From assembly GCF_018882085.1 (NCBI RefSeq), contig NZ_JACVPB010000005.1:116901-180900 (forward strand): a stretch of 64,000 bases of DNA. The letters run 5' to 3'. This DNA is from Polynucleobacter sp. AP-Reno-20A-A9. GTDB lineage: Bacteria; Pseudomonadota; Gammaproteobacteria; Burkholderiales; Burkholderiaceae. The notes under the pieces were generated by a model. The model was not told the DNA's origin, searched no databases, and worked only from the letters and a program-made list of their open reading frames with translations. Below are positions 16,129 through 24,116 of the stretch, piece by piece. Numbering within the stretch: the stretch's first letter is position 1; each line of letters opens with the position of its first letter. A program made the position numbers and the translations under genes.

Positions 16129-17420
16129 GCTTTGATCTTGAAGCTATCTGCATAAGCAGCAGGGTTGGAGCCATTCCACACAACACCATCAAATAATTTG
16201 CTGGAGCGCATATCACTTTTTGGTAATGGGGTTTTGGAGGCCGTAGCCGCATCTTTGTAGATAGCGATATTGTTAACCTTCTTCGCAACTGCCAAGTAAT
16301 CTGGGTGTTCTTTGAGCAATCCCCAGCGCTTATGTTGGGTCATAAACCACATGCCATCAGACAGGTATGGGAAAGTCGCTAAACCGTCGTTATAAAACTT
16401 CATCGCATGCGGGTCATCCCATGTCTTGCCGATACCGTTGTTGTAGCGACCCATCATGCGGTCTTGAATCACGCTGACATCGGTATTGACAAACGAAGGT
16501 GCAGACACGACTTCTGCAGTTGCATGTTTGTTAGAGGTTGATGCATCAATATATTTTCCCGCCTCCAAGATTGCAGCTGTCACTGCGCGACAAGTATTGG
16601 GATACTTCTTTGCAAAGTCAGAAGTTGTACCCAGCGCCTTCTCTGGATGATCTTGCCAAATAGCTTGTGTAGTAATGGCTGTAAAGCCAATGCCGTCGAT
16701 GATTGCACGGGCATTCCAGGGCTCACCTACACAATAGCCATCCATATTTCCGCTACGCATATTCGCCACCATTTGTGGGGGCGGAACAGTGATAATTTTC
16801 GCGTCTTTAAATGGATTAATGCCATAGTTCGCTAACCAGTAGTAGAGCCACATAGCGTGTGTACCAGTTGGGAAAGTTTGCGCAAAAGTGTAGTCACGCT
16901 TTTCTTTATCCATGACAGCTTTAAGGCTTGCCCCATCAGTAACGCCCTTTTGGTAAAGCGCTTTAGATAAAGTAATTGCTTGGCCGTTATTGTTTAAGGA
17001 CATCAGGAGTGACATATCTTTTTGTTGTCCACCGATACCCATTTGCAGTCCGTACATCAAGCCATACAGAATGTGCGACATATCATTTTCACCATTCACT
17101 AGCTTGTCACGGATTGCAGCCCATGATGCTTCTTTGGTGGGGATGATCTTGACACCGTATTTCTTATCTAGACCAAGATGGTTGGCCATGACAACAGAAG
17201 AGCAGTCTGTAAGGGCAATGAAACTGACCTTTACATCCGTTTTCTCAGGGGCATCGGAGCCTGCTGCCCATGCACCCGCTTTAACCATTGGATCTATTAA
17301 GGACAGAATGCTTGCAGAGCCAATACTTTGGATAAGTTTGCGACGCGTAGGATTCGCATCAGCAACAGTGGGGGTAGTAGCTTCTGGTAATAAACCGCTA
17401 ATGCTTGTTTTCTCTTTCAT
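16125..17420 (-). CDS. NrtA/CmpA-type solute-binding protein, first nas operon gene
   Basis: The 431-residue protein belongs to the CmpA/NrtA periplasmic binding family (nitrate, bicarbonate, cyanate). A Tat signal is visible at about 25-45 (TRRKLIQSIGSASIL). The binding domain has IALTDCSSVVMANHLGLDKKYG, GTHAMWLYYWLANYGINP and VPPPQMVANMRSGNMDGYCVGEPWNA, the last being the ligand-loop signature. It is the first gene of the nas/nir operon but has no permease beside it on this strand; it may share the transporter encoded divergently (19785-21498) or act as a sensor-type binder like NasS. NasS is the main alternative, but the Tat signal argues against a cytoplasmic role. Confidence 0.85.
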   Translation of the reverse strand: MKEKTSISGLLPEATTPTVADANPTRRKLIQSIGSASILSLIDPMVKAGAWAAGSDAPEKTDVKVSFIALTDCSSVVMANHLGLDKKYGVKIIPTKEASWAAIRDKLVNGENDMSHILYGLMYGLQMGIGGQQKDMSLLMSLNNNGQAITLSKALYQKGVTDGASLKAVMDKEKRDYTFAQTFPTGTHAMWLYYWLANYGINPFKDAKIITVPPPQMVANMRSGNMDGYCVGEPWNARAIIDGIGFTAITTQAIWQDHPEKALGTTSDFAKKYPNTCRAVTAAILEAGKYIDASTSNKHATAEVVSAPSFVNTDVSVIQDRMMGRYNNGIGKTWDDPHAMKFYNDGLATFPYLSDGMWFMTQHKRWGLLKEHPDYLAVAKKVNNIAIYKDAATASKTPLPKSDMRSSKLFDGVVWNGSNPAAYADSFKIKA

Positions 17421-17571
17421 GCTGAGCTCCTTTAGTCGATAACTAACGATAAAGAAGTAGTAAGTCCCGACATTAGAGTGGTGGCTCAGTATTGGTGCAC
17501 CAAATCAAAGCATGAGCATTTTTGGTTCACGTAGAGAATTTAGGGCTATTGCCGACTGTTACAAATGATGC
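17421..17571. promoter_or_regulatory. Divergent control region of the nas/nir and cob-nrt-cyn operons
   Basis: The 151-base gap separates the two operons and must hold both promoters. It contains a perfect 12-base palindrome TTGGTGCACCAA at 17492-17503. Its GGTGC/GCACC halves resemble half-sites of NtrC-type nitrogen regulators, but the spacing is not the usual NtrC arrangement. A similar TTTGGTGCA string lies at 7368-7376 upstream of the HPP-CBS gene. No convincing -24/-12 element was seen. Which regulator binds is unknown. Confidence 0.5.
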
Positions 17572-18375
17572 ATGGAACAAATTGCACCAAGAACAGCCAA
17601 AGCACCCAAATTTAATGGGGCGCTGCCTGGCGTCTACCTCATTGGTGCTGGGCCTGGAGCCTCTGATCTCATAACTGTTCGGGGTTCAAGAATTTTGGCT
17701 CAGGCAGACATTGTTTTTTATGACGCACTCATTGATAGTTCTATGTTGGAGTGGTGTCCTGGCACTAGGATGGTGCAGGTAGGGAAAAGATGCGGATCGC
17801 ATTCAAGCTCTCAGCACTTCATTAACAAGCAATTGGTGGATGCTGCAGGCAAGTACTCAGTAGTTGTGCGCCTAAAAGGCGGGGATCCGATGATCTTTGG
17901 TCGTGCGCAGGAAGAAATTGACGCTCTTGAGAGAGCAAACGTGCGCTATGAGATTGTTCCAGGCATCACTACTGCCTTAGCGGCCTCGGCAGAATTAAAG
18001 CAGCCTCCAACTACGAGAGAGTTAAGTAGAACCCTGACGCTGACTACTCTTCCTGGCCGTTGCGCACATGAAGATCATAAAACCGCTATTTACTATATGG
18101 CGCGTGATCAGCTATCTGAGGTTGCGACAACATTGATTGCTCAGGGCTACACCATAGATACCCCTGTTTGCTTGATGGAATCGGTCAGCCTGCCAACGCA
18201 ACGCAGTTTTGCCTGCACATTGGATGAACTGCGCTTTGGTGATGTTCATCATCATTTTTTAGATAAGCAACCTGTTGTGGTGATGGTCGGAGAGGTTTAT
18301 AGAAAAAAACTGCATACGCTTATCCCATTAATCGAGTCACAAAATCATTTCAACGTATTTCAAGCGGCATCTTAA
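17572..18375 (+). CDS. cobA: Uroporphyrinogen-III C-methyltransferase
   Basis: The 267-residue SAM-dependent enzyme methylates uroporphyrinogen III twice to precorrin-2, the first step to siroheme. Family motifs are clear: GVYLIGAGPGASDLITVRG, ADIVFYDALID, GKRCGSHSSSQHFIN, VVRLKGGDPMIFGRAQEE and VPGITTALAASAELKQP. It lacks the CysG dehydrogenase/chelatase domain, so later steps must be encoded elsewhere. Placement beside nirB makes sense because NirB needs siroheme. First gene of the rightward operon. Confidence 0.94.
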   Translation: MEQIAPRTAKAPKFNGALPGVYLIGAGPGASDLITVRGSRILAQADIVFYDALIDSSMLEWCPGTRMVQVGKRCGSHSSSQHFINKQLVDAAGKYSVVVRLKGGDPMIFGRAQEEIDALERANVRYEIVPGITTALAASAELKQPPTTRELSRTLTLTTLPGRCAHEDHKTAIYYMARDQLSEVATTLIAQGYTIDTPVCLMESVSLPTQRSFACTLDELRFGDVHHHFLDKQPVVVMVGEVYRKKLHTLIPLIESQNHFNVFQAAS

Positions 18376-18395
18376 TTACTTACTAGGAGCTATAA

Positions 18396-19769
18396 ATGAA
18401 TTCATATCGTCCATTTGATCCAGATAGACCTCTGTTTAGCAACCGCTGTAGCTGTGGACAGCATGCATCTGAGTTAGATCATGCAAACTCGCTTTCAGCA
18501 ATGATGGATGCCGAGCAGCAAAGCGCAGATTTTGTTGAGGCCAGCTTAGTTAAGGCTCTTTTTCCTCAAGAAGATCGTAGACGCGCGTTTTTAAAGGCTG
18601 TTGGAGTAGGCGGAGCAATGAGCGCTCTCTCAGGCTTCTTGCCAGTAGGGTCCCTGCAGGCAATGGCACAAGAAAAAGCCACATTAGAAAAGCCAGACCT
18701 AAAAATTGGCTTTATCGCAATTACTTGTGCGACTCCACTCATCATGGCTGACCCACTAGGTTTTTATAAAAAACAAGGCCTGAATGTCACCCTTAATAAG
18801 ACTGCGGGTTGGGCTTTAATTCGTGACAAGATGCTCAATAAAGAGCATGATGCCTCACACTTTTTATCACCAATGCCGATCTCAATGTCAATGGGCTTGG
18901 GTTCTGATCCTTCTCAGATGCGTGTGGCCACAATTCAGAATGTGAATGGTCAGGCTATTACGTTAGCTAACAAGCATAAAGATAATCGTGATCCGAAAAA
19001 CTGGAAGGGTATGAAGTTTGCCGTTCCATTTGAATACTCAATGCATAACTTCTTGCTGCGTTATTACGTAGCTCAAGCTGGCTTAGATCCAGATAAAGAT
19101 ATTCAGATTCGCGTTACACCTCCACCAGAGATGGTGGCTAACTTACGTGCCGGCAATATTGATGGTTTTTTAGGGCCTGATCCATTTAACCAGCGCGCAG
19201 TGTATGACGAGGTCGGATTTATACACATCCTGACTAAGCAGATTTGGGATGGTCACCCTTGCTGTGCTTTTGGAACCTCAGAAGAATTTATTCGTAAGAA
19301 TCCAAACACCTTTGCAGCTCTCTATCGTGCAGTCTTAAATGCTTCAACGATGGCGCGTGATCCTGCGAATAGACCTTTAATTGCTAAAGTAATTTCTACG
19401 CCAAATTACCTTAACCAGCCCGAGACAGTTGTAATGCAGGTTCTCACTGGTAAGTTTGCAGATGGTCTAGGCAATGTGCAAAACGTACCAGATCGCATCG
19501 ACTTCAACCCAATTCCTTGGTACTCCATGGCAACCTGGATGTTGACCCAAATGCAGCGCTGGGGCTATGTCAAAGGCGATGTGAATTACAAGGACATCTC
19601 TGAAAAAGTATTCTTGTTGACCGACGCTAAAAAGTATATGGGTGAGACTGGTATTGCAGTTCCACCATTAGCTAAAGTGGGATACAAAAAAGACAAGATT
19701 ATGGGTAAAGAGTTTGACCCTAGTCAGCCAGCAGCCTATTTGAAATCTTTTCAAACTAATAAAGCATGA
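18396..19769 (+). CDS. nrtA: NrtA-type ABC transporter binding protein with long pre-Tat region
   Basis: The 457-residue CmpA/NrtA-family protein binds nitrate or a related anion in the periplasm. The Tat motif (EDRRRAFLKAVGVGG) comes only after about 56 residues; the preceding part holds NRCSCGQHASELDH, a small Cys/His cluster. The binding domain shows LKIGFIAITCATPLIMADPLGFYKK and VTPPPEMVANLRAGNIDGFLGPDPFNQ. Downstream genes encode the permease, ATPase and cyanase, so cyanate (CynA-like) is a real alternative substrate to nitrate. Confidence 0.88.
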   Translation: MNSYRPFDPDRPLFSNRCSCGQHASELDHANSLSAMMDAEQQSADFVEASLVKALFPQEDRRRAFLKAVGVGGAMSALSGFLPVGSLQAMAQEKATLEKPDLKIGFIAITCATPLIMADPLGFYKKQGLNVTLNKTAGWALIRDKMLNKEHDASHFLSPMPISMSMGLGSDPSQMRVATIQNVNGQAITLANKHKDNRDPKNWKGMKFAVPFEYSMHNFLLRYYVAQAGLDPDKDIQIRVTPPPEMVANLRAGNIDGFLGPDPFNQRAVYDEVGFIHILTKQIWDGHPCCAFGTSEEFIRKNPNTFAALYRAVLNASTMARDPANRPLIAKVISTPNYLNQPETVVMQVLTGKFADGLGNVQNVPDRIDFNPIPWYSMATWMLTQMQRWGYVKGDVNYKDISEKVFLLTDAKKYMGETGIAVPPLAKVGYKKDKIMGKEFDPSQPAAYLKSFQTNKA

Positions 19770-19784
19770 ACTTAGGGTAAATGA

Positions 19785-20645
19785 ATGAAAACAGTATCAA
19801 TTAAGGTTAAAGGCGCAATTCTATCGGTTGTGATTTTACTCATGTGCTTATTTATCTGGCATATGGCTACAACACAAAAAGTTACACCGCCGCCTGGGGT
19901 TTCAACTGGCTCTAGTGAGTACAACAGCCTCATGGGTCAGGGCGGTAGTGAGCCTGTTCAAAAAACTGGGTTTCCAACCTTAACGCAGATGGGGGAGACT
20001 ATCTATAAGCAGTTGTCACACCCTTTTTATGACAATGGTCCGAACGATAAGGGAATTGGTATTCAACTGGCCTATTCTTTGGCGCGTGTTGCCTTAGGAT
20101 TCTTGTTGGCGATGATAGTAGCTATTCCGTTTGGATTCTGGATCGGCATGTCACCATTGGCTTACGAGGCATTTAATCCATTCATTCAAATTCTGAAGCC
20201 GATTTCGCCATTGGCTTGGATGCCTATCGCGCTCTACACCATCAAAGACTCTGCTATTTCTGGAATCTTTGTGATCTTTATTTGTTCCGTATGGCCAATG
20301 CTCCTCAACACAGCATTTGGAGTTGCTAATGTACGTAAAGAATTATTAAACGTTGCCAAGACATTGGAAGTCTCTCCTTTACGTAAGGCATTCTTAGTCA
20401 TTCTTCCTGCTGCTGCACCAACCATTTTGACTGGTATGCGCATATCCATGGGTATTGCCTGGTTAGTGATCGTTGCTGCTGAGATGCTTGTTGGTGGTAC
20501 CGGAATTGGTTACTTCTTATGGAATGAGTGGAATAACCTATCGCTCTCCAGTGTTATTTTTGCAATTCTTTTAATTGGTATTGTTGGAATGTTGCTAGAT
20601 ACAGCATTTGGCAAGTTACAAAAGGCGGTTTCGTATGCAGATTGA
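19785..20645 (+). CDS. nrtB: ABC transporter permease, NrtB/CynB type
   Basis: The 286-residue inner-membrane protein has an N-terminal helix (about 10-28), a periplasmic stretch and five more helices in the BPD-type permease domain. The coupling loop EAA-like segment is seen as VANVRKELLNVAKTLEVSPLRKAFLVILPAAAPTIL. GMRISMGIAWLVIVAAEMLVGGTGIGYFLWNEWNNL is typical of the nitrate/sulfonate/taurine permease group. It pairs with the binding protein upstream and the ATPase downstream, whose start lies inside its 3' end. Confidence 0.9.
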   Translation: MKTVSIKVKGAILSVVILLMCLFIWHMATTQKVTPPPGVSTGSSEYNSLMGQGGSEPVQKTGFPTLTQMGETIYKQLSHPFYDNGPNDKGIGIQLAYSLARVALGFLLAMIVAIPFGFWIGMSPLAYEAFNPFIQILKPISPLAWMPIALYTIKDSAISGIFVIFICSVWPMLLNTAFGVANVRKELLNVAKTLEVSPLRKAFLVILPAAAPTILTGMRISMGIAWLVIVAAEMLVGGTGIGYFLWNEWNNLSLSSVIFAILLIGIVGMLLDTAFGKLQKAVSYAD

Positions 20646-21498
20646 AAATACATTCCTCAAAGTTTCAAACCTCAGCAAGTCGTATAAAGCTGACGCACCT
20701 CCAGTATTTGAAGGAATAGATTTTGAAATCGAAAAAGGAGAGTTTGTTTGTATCATCGGCCATTCCGGATGTGGCAAAACTACTATTTTGAATGTGCTTG
20801 CTGGTCTTGAAGAAGCAACTGGCGGCGATGCCATCATGCTTGGTAAGCGTATTCAGGGCCCTGGTTTAGAGCGTGGAGTTGTATTCCAAGGGCATGCATT
20901 AATGCCGTGGATGACAGTACTGCAGAATGTGGCTTTTGCAGTGAAGTCAAAGTATCCCGATTGGTCAAAAGAGCAGATTACTGAGCATTCCAAAAAGTAT
21001 CTAGCAATGGTCGGCTTGGTAAATGCTGAAAATAAAAAACCATCTGAATTATCTGGCGGTATGAAGCAAAGGGTTGGTATTGCAAGAGCCTTTGCAATTG
21101 AGCCAAAAATGCTACTACTTGATGAACCATTCGGAGCCTTGGATGCGTTAACTCGTGGGGTTATTCAGGATGAGCTACTCAAAATTTGCAAAGAAACAAA
21201 TCAAACTGTATTTATGATCACCCACGATGTTGATGAGGCAATCTTGCTTTCTGACAAAATTATGCTGATGAGCAACGGCCCTAATGCACGTATCGCTGAA
21301 ATCGTTGTCAACACTTTGCCCAAAGGAAGAAAGCGGGCCAATTTACATCATGATGCTATGTATTACCCAATGCGAAACCATTTAGTAGATTTTCTAGTCA
21401 ATCGATCAAAGGATCTGCAGGTAAAAGGAGCTAAGGGTGAGTTGGATGGTTACAAGCCTGTAATAGTGCTTCCAGGTGTTGATGCGGTTGTTGCTTAA
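20635..21498 (+). CDS. ABC transporter ATPase, nitrate/cyanate type
   Basis: I take the ATG at 20635 (AAGGCGG just upstream), giving 287 residues and an 11-base overlap with the permease gene. Walker A is GHSGCGKTT (about 42-50), then the Q-loop VFQGHALMPWMT, the signature ELSGGMKQRVGIARA, Walker B MLLLDEPFGALDAL and the switch His in MITHDVDEA. The single ATPase domain with a short C-terminal extension corresponds to NrtD/CynD; an NrtC-like binding-domain fusion is absent. It powers import together with the preceding permease. Confidence 0.92.
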   Translation: MQIENTFLKVSNLSKSYKADAPPVFEGIDFEIEKGEFVCIIGHSGCGKTTILNVLAGLEEATGGDAIMLGKRIQGPGLERGVVFQGHALMPWMTVLQNVAFAVKSKYPDWSKEQITEHSKKYLAMVGLVNAENKKPSELSGGMKQRVGIARAFAIEPKMLLLDEPFGALDALTRGVIQDELLKICKETNQTVFMITHDVDEAILLSDKIMLMSNGPNARIAEIVVNTLPKGRKRANLHHDAMYYPMRNHLVDFLVNRSKDLQVKGAKGELDGYKPVIVLPGVDAVVA

Positions 21499-21528
21499 TA
21501 AACTAAAACTTAAAACTAGGAGAAAAAG

Positions 21529-21972
21529 ATGGATCGTTCAGTAGTTACACAAAAAATTATCGAAGCCAAAGTTCGCAATGGCATGAAGTGGAGTGATATT
21601 GCAAAAGCAATAGGAGAATCAAAGGAGTGGGTTACTGCAGGCTGTTTAGGTCAAATGACCTTTACTAAGGTGCAGGCTGAATCCGCTGGTAAGTTATTTG
21701 ATTTGACTGATGAAGAGATGGCTTGGTTGCAAATTGTTCCTTATAAAGGATCTCTGCCAACCGCCGTTCCAACAGACCCATTGATCTATCGTTGGTATGA
21801 GATTGTGAGTGTTTATGGCGCTACTATTAAAGAGTTAATCCATGAAGAGTTTGGCGATGGCATTATGAGTGCAATCGATTTCTCAATGGATATCCAGCGC
21901 GAGCCTGATCCAAAGGGCGATCGTGTTCAAGTGGTGCTGTCAGGTAAGTACCTTTCTTACAAGACTTACTAA
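21529..21972 (+). CDS. cynS: Cyanate hydratase (cyanase)
   Basis: The 147-residue enzyme converts cyanate and bicarbonate to ammonia and CO2. Length and layout match the decameric family: an N-terminal helical DNA-binding-like fold (NGMKWSDIAKAIGESKEWVTAGCLGQM) and the C-terminal active-site part. Catalytic Arg88, Glu91 and Ser114 are visible in YRWYEIVSVYG and GDGIMSAIDF. A good AGGAG precedes the ATG. It ends the transporter operon and is followed by a strong terminator. Confidence 0.97.
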   Translation: MDRSVVTQKIIEAKVRNGMKWSDIAKAIGESKEWVTAGCLGQMTFTKVQAESAGKLFDLTDEEMAWLQIVPYKGSLPTAVPTDPLIYRWYEIVSVYGATIKELIHEEFGDGIMSAIDFSMDIQREPDPKGDRVQVVLSGKYLSYKTY

Positions 21973-21991
21973 AAATAGAAGCGCCCCTGAG

Positions 21992-22014
21992 AACCACCTT
22001 CGGGTGGTTTTTTT
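21992..22014 (+). terminator. Rho-independent terminator after cynS
   Basis: Stem AACCACC / GGTGGTT (21992-21998 and 22003-22009) closes a TTCG tetraloop and runs into a T tract. This is a strong intrinsic terminator for the rightward cobA-nrt-cynS transcript. Confidence 0.93.
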
Positions 22015-22060
22015 ATTGGGGTATTCTTAGCGACAACTTACTTAAAAATAGAGATTAAAT

Positions 22061-22486
22061 ATGTCAGACATCATAGATTTTAAGGCGCTAGTTAGTCATA
22101 TTGGCGAGGCCGTGATCATTTCTGATCGGGATGAAAATATTCTCTTTTGGAATCTGTCTGCTGAGCGTATATTTGGTTATAGCTCAGACGAGGCCCTGGG
22201 AAAAACACTTAGCATCATTACTCCAGAGCGTTTTAGAGAGCGTCACTCTAAAGGGTATTTTCACACTATTCAGACAGGTGTAACAAAGTATGGAAATACT
22301 TTGTTAAGAGTTCCTGCGATGCATAAGGATGGGCGGTCTATCTCCATTGCTTTTTCAGTAAGCATGCTTTTTGATGATAAAAAACAACCTATTGCCATAG
22401 CTGCGATTGTCCGCGATGAAACTGAACGTTTTCAAGAAGAGCGTAATTTGAAGGCCAAACTGGCAGCATATGAGAGTAGCGAGTAA
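22061..22486 (+). CDS. Single PAS-domain protein
   Basis: The 141-residue cytoplasmic protein is one PAS/PAC unit: ISDRDENILFWNLSAERIFGYSSDEALGKTLSIITPE, then the hinge RHSKGYFHTIQTGVTKY and the PAC strand FDDKKQPIAIAAIVRDETERFQEE. No output domain (kinase, GGDEF, HTH) is attached, so it probably senses a ligand, flavin or redox state and signals through a partner. It sits after the cynS terminator with its own promoter, last gene before the right attachment-like block. The ligand cannot be told from sequence. Confidence 0.85.
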   Translation: MSDIIDFKALVSHIGEAVIISDRDENILFWNLSAERIFGYSSDEALGKTLSIITPERFRERHSKGYFHTIQTGVTKYGNTLLRVPAMHKDGRSISIAFSVSMLFDDKKQPIAIAAIVRDETERFQEERNLKAKLAAYESSE

Positions 22487-22568
22487 AGCTCCAACACTAA
22501 GATTGCTATAAATTTGCTTGGTTTTAGCCCTTTTGTTTCTCCTTCGCTATTACTTATGCCCATAATTT

Positions 22569-22587
22569 GCTTACCATCCCGCTTACC
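22569..22587 (+). repeat. Paired GCTTACC repeats (putative integrase arm sites)
   Basis: GCTTACC occurs at 22569-22575 and again at 22581-22587, start-to-start 12 bases. The same pair with the same 12-base period occurs in both attachment-like blocks (6102/6114 and 22806/22818, the last copy GCTTACA). Short direct repeats of this kind next to a tRNA-end core are what arm-binding sites of tyrosine integrases look like. Between this pair and block B is a 22-codon open frame at 22596-22664 of unknown meaning. Confidence 0.6.
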
Positions 22588-22713
22588 AGCAAAACATGGA
22601 TTTTAGTAAGTTTGAATGGATTGCTCGGGAGTGGGGTCTACCTTCTAAGCCATATAAACAATAGCTCAAATGGACATCTGTAGACTTATCGGGAGGAGCA
22701 ATTTTTAGATCTG

Positions 22714-22830
22714 GTCTCCGCCATCATTTTTGGCGTTTTTTCTACTTCTTGCTATATACAACAAAGACATGGCCCCTTAACCGGGGCTTTTTCTTTGGCA
22801 CCCCCGCTTACCAGTTCGCTTACAACTCAA
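22714..22830 (+). repeat. Attachment-like block B (tRNA-Ser 3' end, terminator, arm repeats)
   Basis: This is the partner of 6010-6126. It starts with GTCTCCGCCA, has an intact hairpin terminator at 22772-22792 and the GCTTACC pair at 22806 and 22818. The sequence left of the core (…TTTTTAGATCTG) is not a tRNA body, so it is a displaced 3' end, as expected at the far end of an island inserted in tRNA-Ser. It lies in the 468-base gap between the PAS gene and tag; the rest of that gap shows nothing I can assign. Confidence 0.7.
22772..22792 (+). terminator. Intrinsic terminator within block B
   Basis: GCCCC / GGGGC with a TTAACC loop, followed by TTTTT. This is what would end a tRNA-Ser transcript placed just upstream. 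In block A the same position has a mismatched stem, so only this copy looks functional. Confidence 0.8.
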
Positions 22831-22954
22831 AGAATGCTTGCTTTTGAATTTTTAGCAACGCAACTTGGTGCCTTCAGAAAATACAGAATCCCTATGAGTA
22901 ATCTAGCGGCAGGGCAGACAGCATTTCTGATTGATGTCAGATGTCTCATTCGAT

Positions 22955-23548
22955 TTACAACAGCAGAGGATTAACCTTCTTTTTCACTTCAGCGTGTCGA
23001 TGACAAGAAATGAGATGATCATTAATCATTCCGCTCGCTTGCATAAACGCATAACAAATTGTTGTGCCAACAAACTTAAACCCAGCCTTTAGAAGCGCCT
23101 TGCTCATTGCATCTGATTCGGGAGAGCTTGCTGGTACCTCTCTGGGCTGGCGTCGTTTGTTTTGAATGGGTTTATTTCTAACAAATGACCAGAGAAATTG
23201 ATTAAATGGTTGCCCACTTTTCTCTAGGGCCAAATAAGCCTTAGCGTTAGCAATCGTGGCGGCTACTTTTAGCCGATTGCGAATAATTCCAGGATTTGCC
23301 AATAGTTCGGCGATCTTTTTATCGTCGTATTTGGCTATCTTCTTTGGGTCGAAGTGGTTAAATGCTTCCCGATAGCCTCCTCTCTTCTTCAATACGGTTG
23401 ACCAAGAGAGGCCAGCTTGCGCACCTTCTAATATCAGCAATTCAAAAAGAGCCCGGCTATCGTGGAGTGGAACCCCCCATTCAGTATCGTGATACTGGCG
23501 ATACAGATCAAAACCCTCGCACCATGGGCAACGAATCAGTGTTTTCAT
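22955..23548 (-). CDS. tag: DNA-3-methyladenine glycosylase I
   Basis: The 197-residue base-excision enzyme removes 3-methyladenine from DNA. It matches Tag from the start: RCPWCEGFDLYRQYHDTEWGVPLHDSRALFELLILEGAQAGLSWSTVLKKR, then NPGIIRNRLKVAATIANAKAYL and the C-terminal KFVGTTICYAFMQASGMINDH. Zinc ligands expected in this family appear as Cys/His near both ends (CPWC, HDTEWG, CHRH). It is the first gene right of the putative island and probably belongs to the core genome. Confidence 0.95.
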   Translation of the reverse strand: MKTLIRCPWCEGFDLYRQYHDTEWGVPLHDSRALFELLILEGAQAGLSWSTVLKKRGGYREAFNHFDPKKIAKYDDKKIAELLANPGIIRNRLKVAATIANAKAYLALEKSGQPFNQFLWSFVRNKPIQNKRRQPREVPASSPESDAMSKALLKAGFKFVGTTICYAFMQASGMINDHLISCHRHAEVKKKVNPLLL

Positions 23549-23696
23549 ATCTTGATTCTACGGGGTTTGATGGATAGGGGGCAGTCATTGTTTCTTCTAA
23601 ACAGAACAAACGTATTCAGCATCTAATTATGGGGCGGACGATGTCTGTTGTCGGCCAGAAGCGGCCTAATGAATTTACGAATTGAGGTGCATTGGA

Positions 23697-24116
23697 TCAG
23701 CGACGAAATGATCTATTAGCAACATGAAATACAAAGAAGCCAAAAAAGACTAGCCCCAGAATCCAGTGAGTTAACTCGCTGCCCTCATGCATTTCTTCTG
23801 GCCCGTAATAGAGCAGCATTGCCGTAATCACAAGGACCACTAAAAAAACCAATTGCGAGATTCCGCTGATCAGATTCTTCTTGGATTTAAGTCCAGCCTT
23901 AATGTGAAAAGGAAGAACGGCTCCAAAAGCAATTAATGCAATAGCAGCGGAAACGCCGTGAATGATTAATATATTTCTATTCCCTAGTAATGAGCGGGAG
24001 ATATGAAACTCATGCCCCATCAGGAATGCAATTCCTGATAGTGAGCAAATAAAAAGGCTGGTGATGGTGTACCACCTTTGCCAGCCAGGCATCTTGCCTA
24101 AACCATGTTTTTTCAT
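23697..24116 (-). CDS. Four-helix membrane protein with paired histidines (cytochrome b-like)
   Basis: The 139-residue protein has four membrane helices at about 13-33, 48-70, 82-104 and 115-132. Histidines fall near helix ends (His53, His71, His117, His131, also His35/38), the spacing seen in small di-heme cytochrome b proteins of the DUF4405-like type. It is the last gene of the flavinylation operon, overlapping apbE by 4 bases. It could pass electrons from the quinone pool to the periplasmic flavoprotein. Heme binding is inferred from histidine placement only. Confidence 0.65.
   Translation of the reverse strand: MKKHGLGKMPGWQRWYTITSLFICSLSGIAFLMGHEFHISRSLLGNRNILIIHGVSAAIALIAFGAVLPFHIKAGLKSKKNLISGISQLVFLVVLVITAMLLYYGPEEMHEGSELTHWILGLVFFGFFVFHVANRSFRR

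Larger units (their letters stand above)
6010..22723. mobile_element. Putative nitrogen-assimilation genomic island
   Basis: Sixteen genes, nearly all for nitrate, nitrite or cyanate use, lie between two related tRNA-Ser-end blocks in the same orientation. Paired GCTTACC repeats occur just inside both ends (6102-6120 and 22569-22587). No integrase lies between the blocks, so movement would need one in trans, for example that at 4613-5848. The two blocks differ at about 22 of 117 positions, so they are not a fresh duplication; they may be left by successive insertions of related elements. Island status is an inference from structure. Confidence 0.6.
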
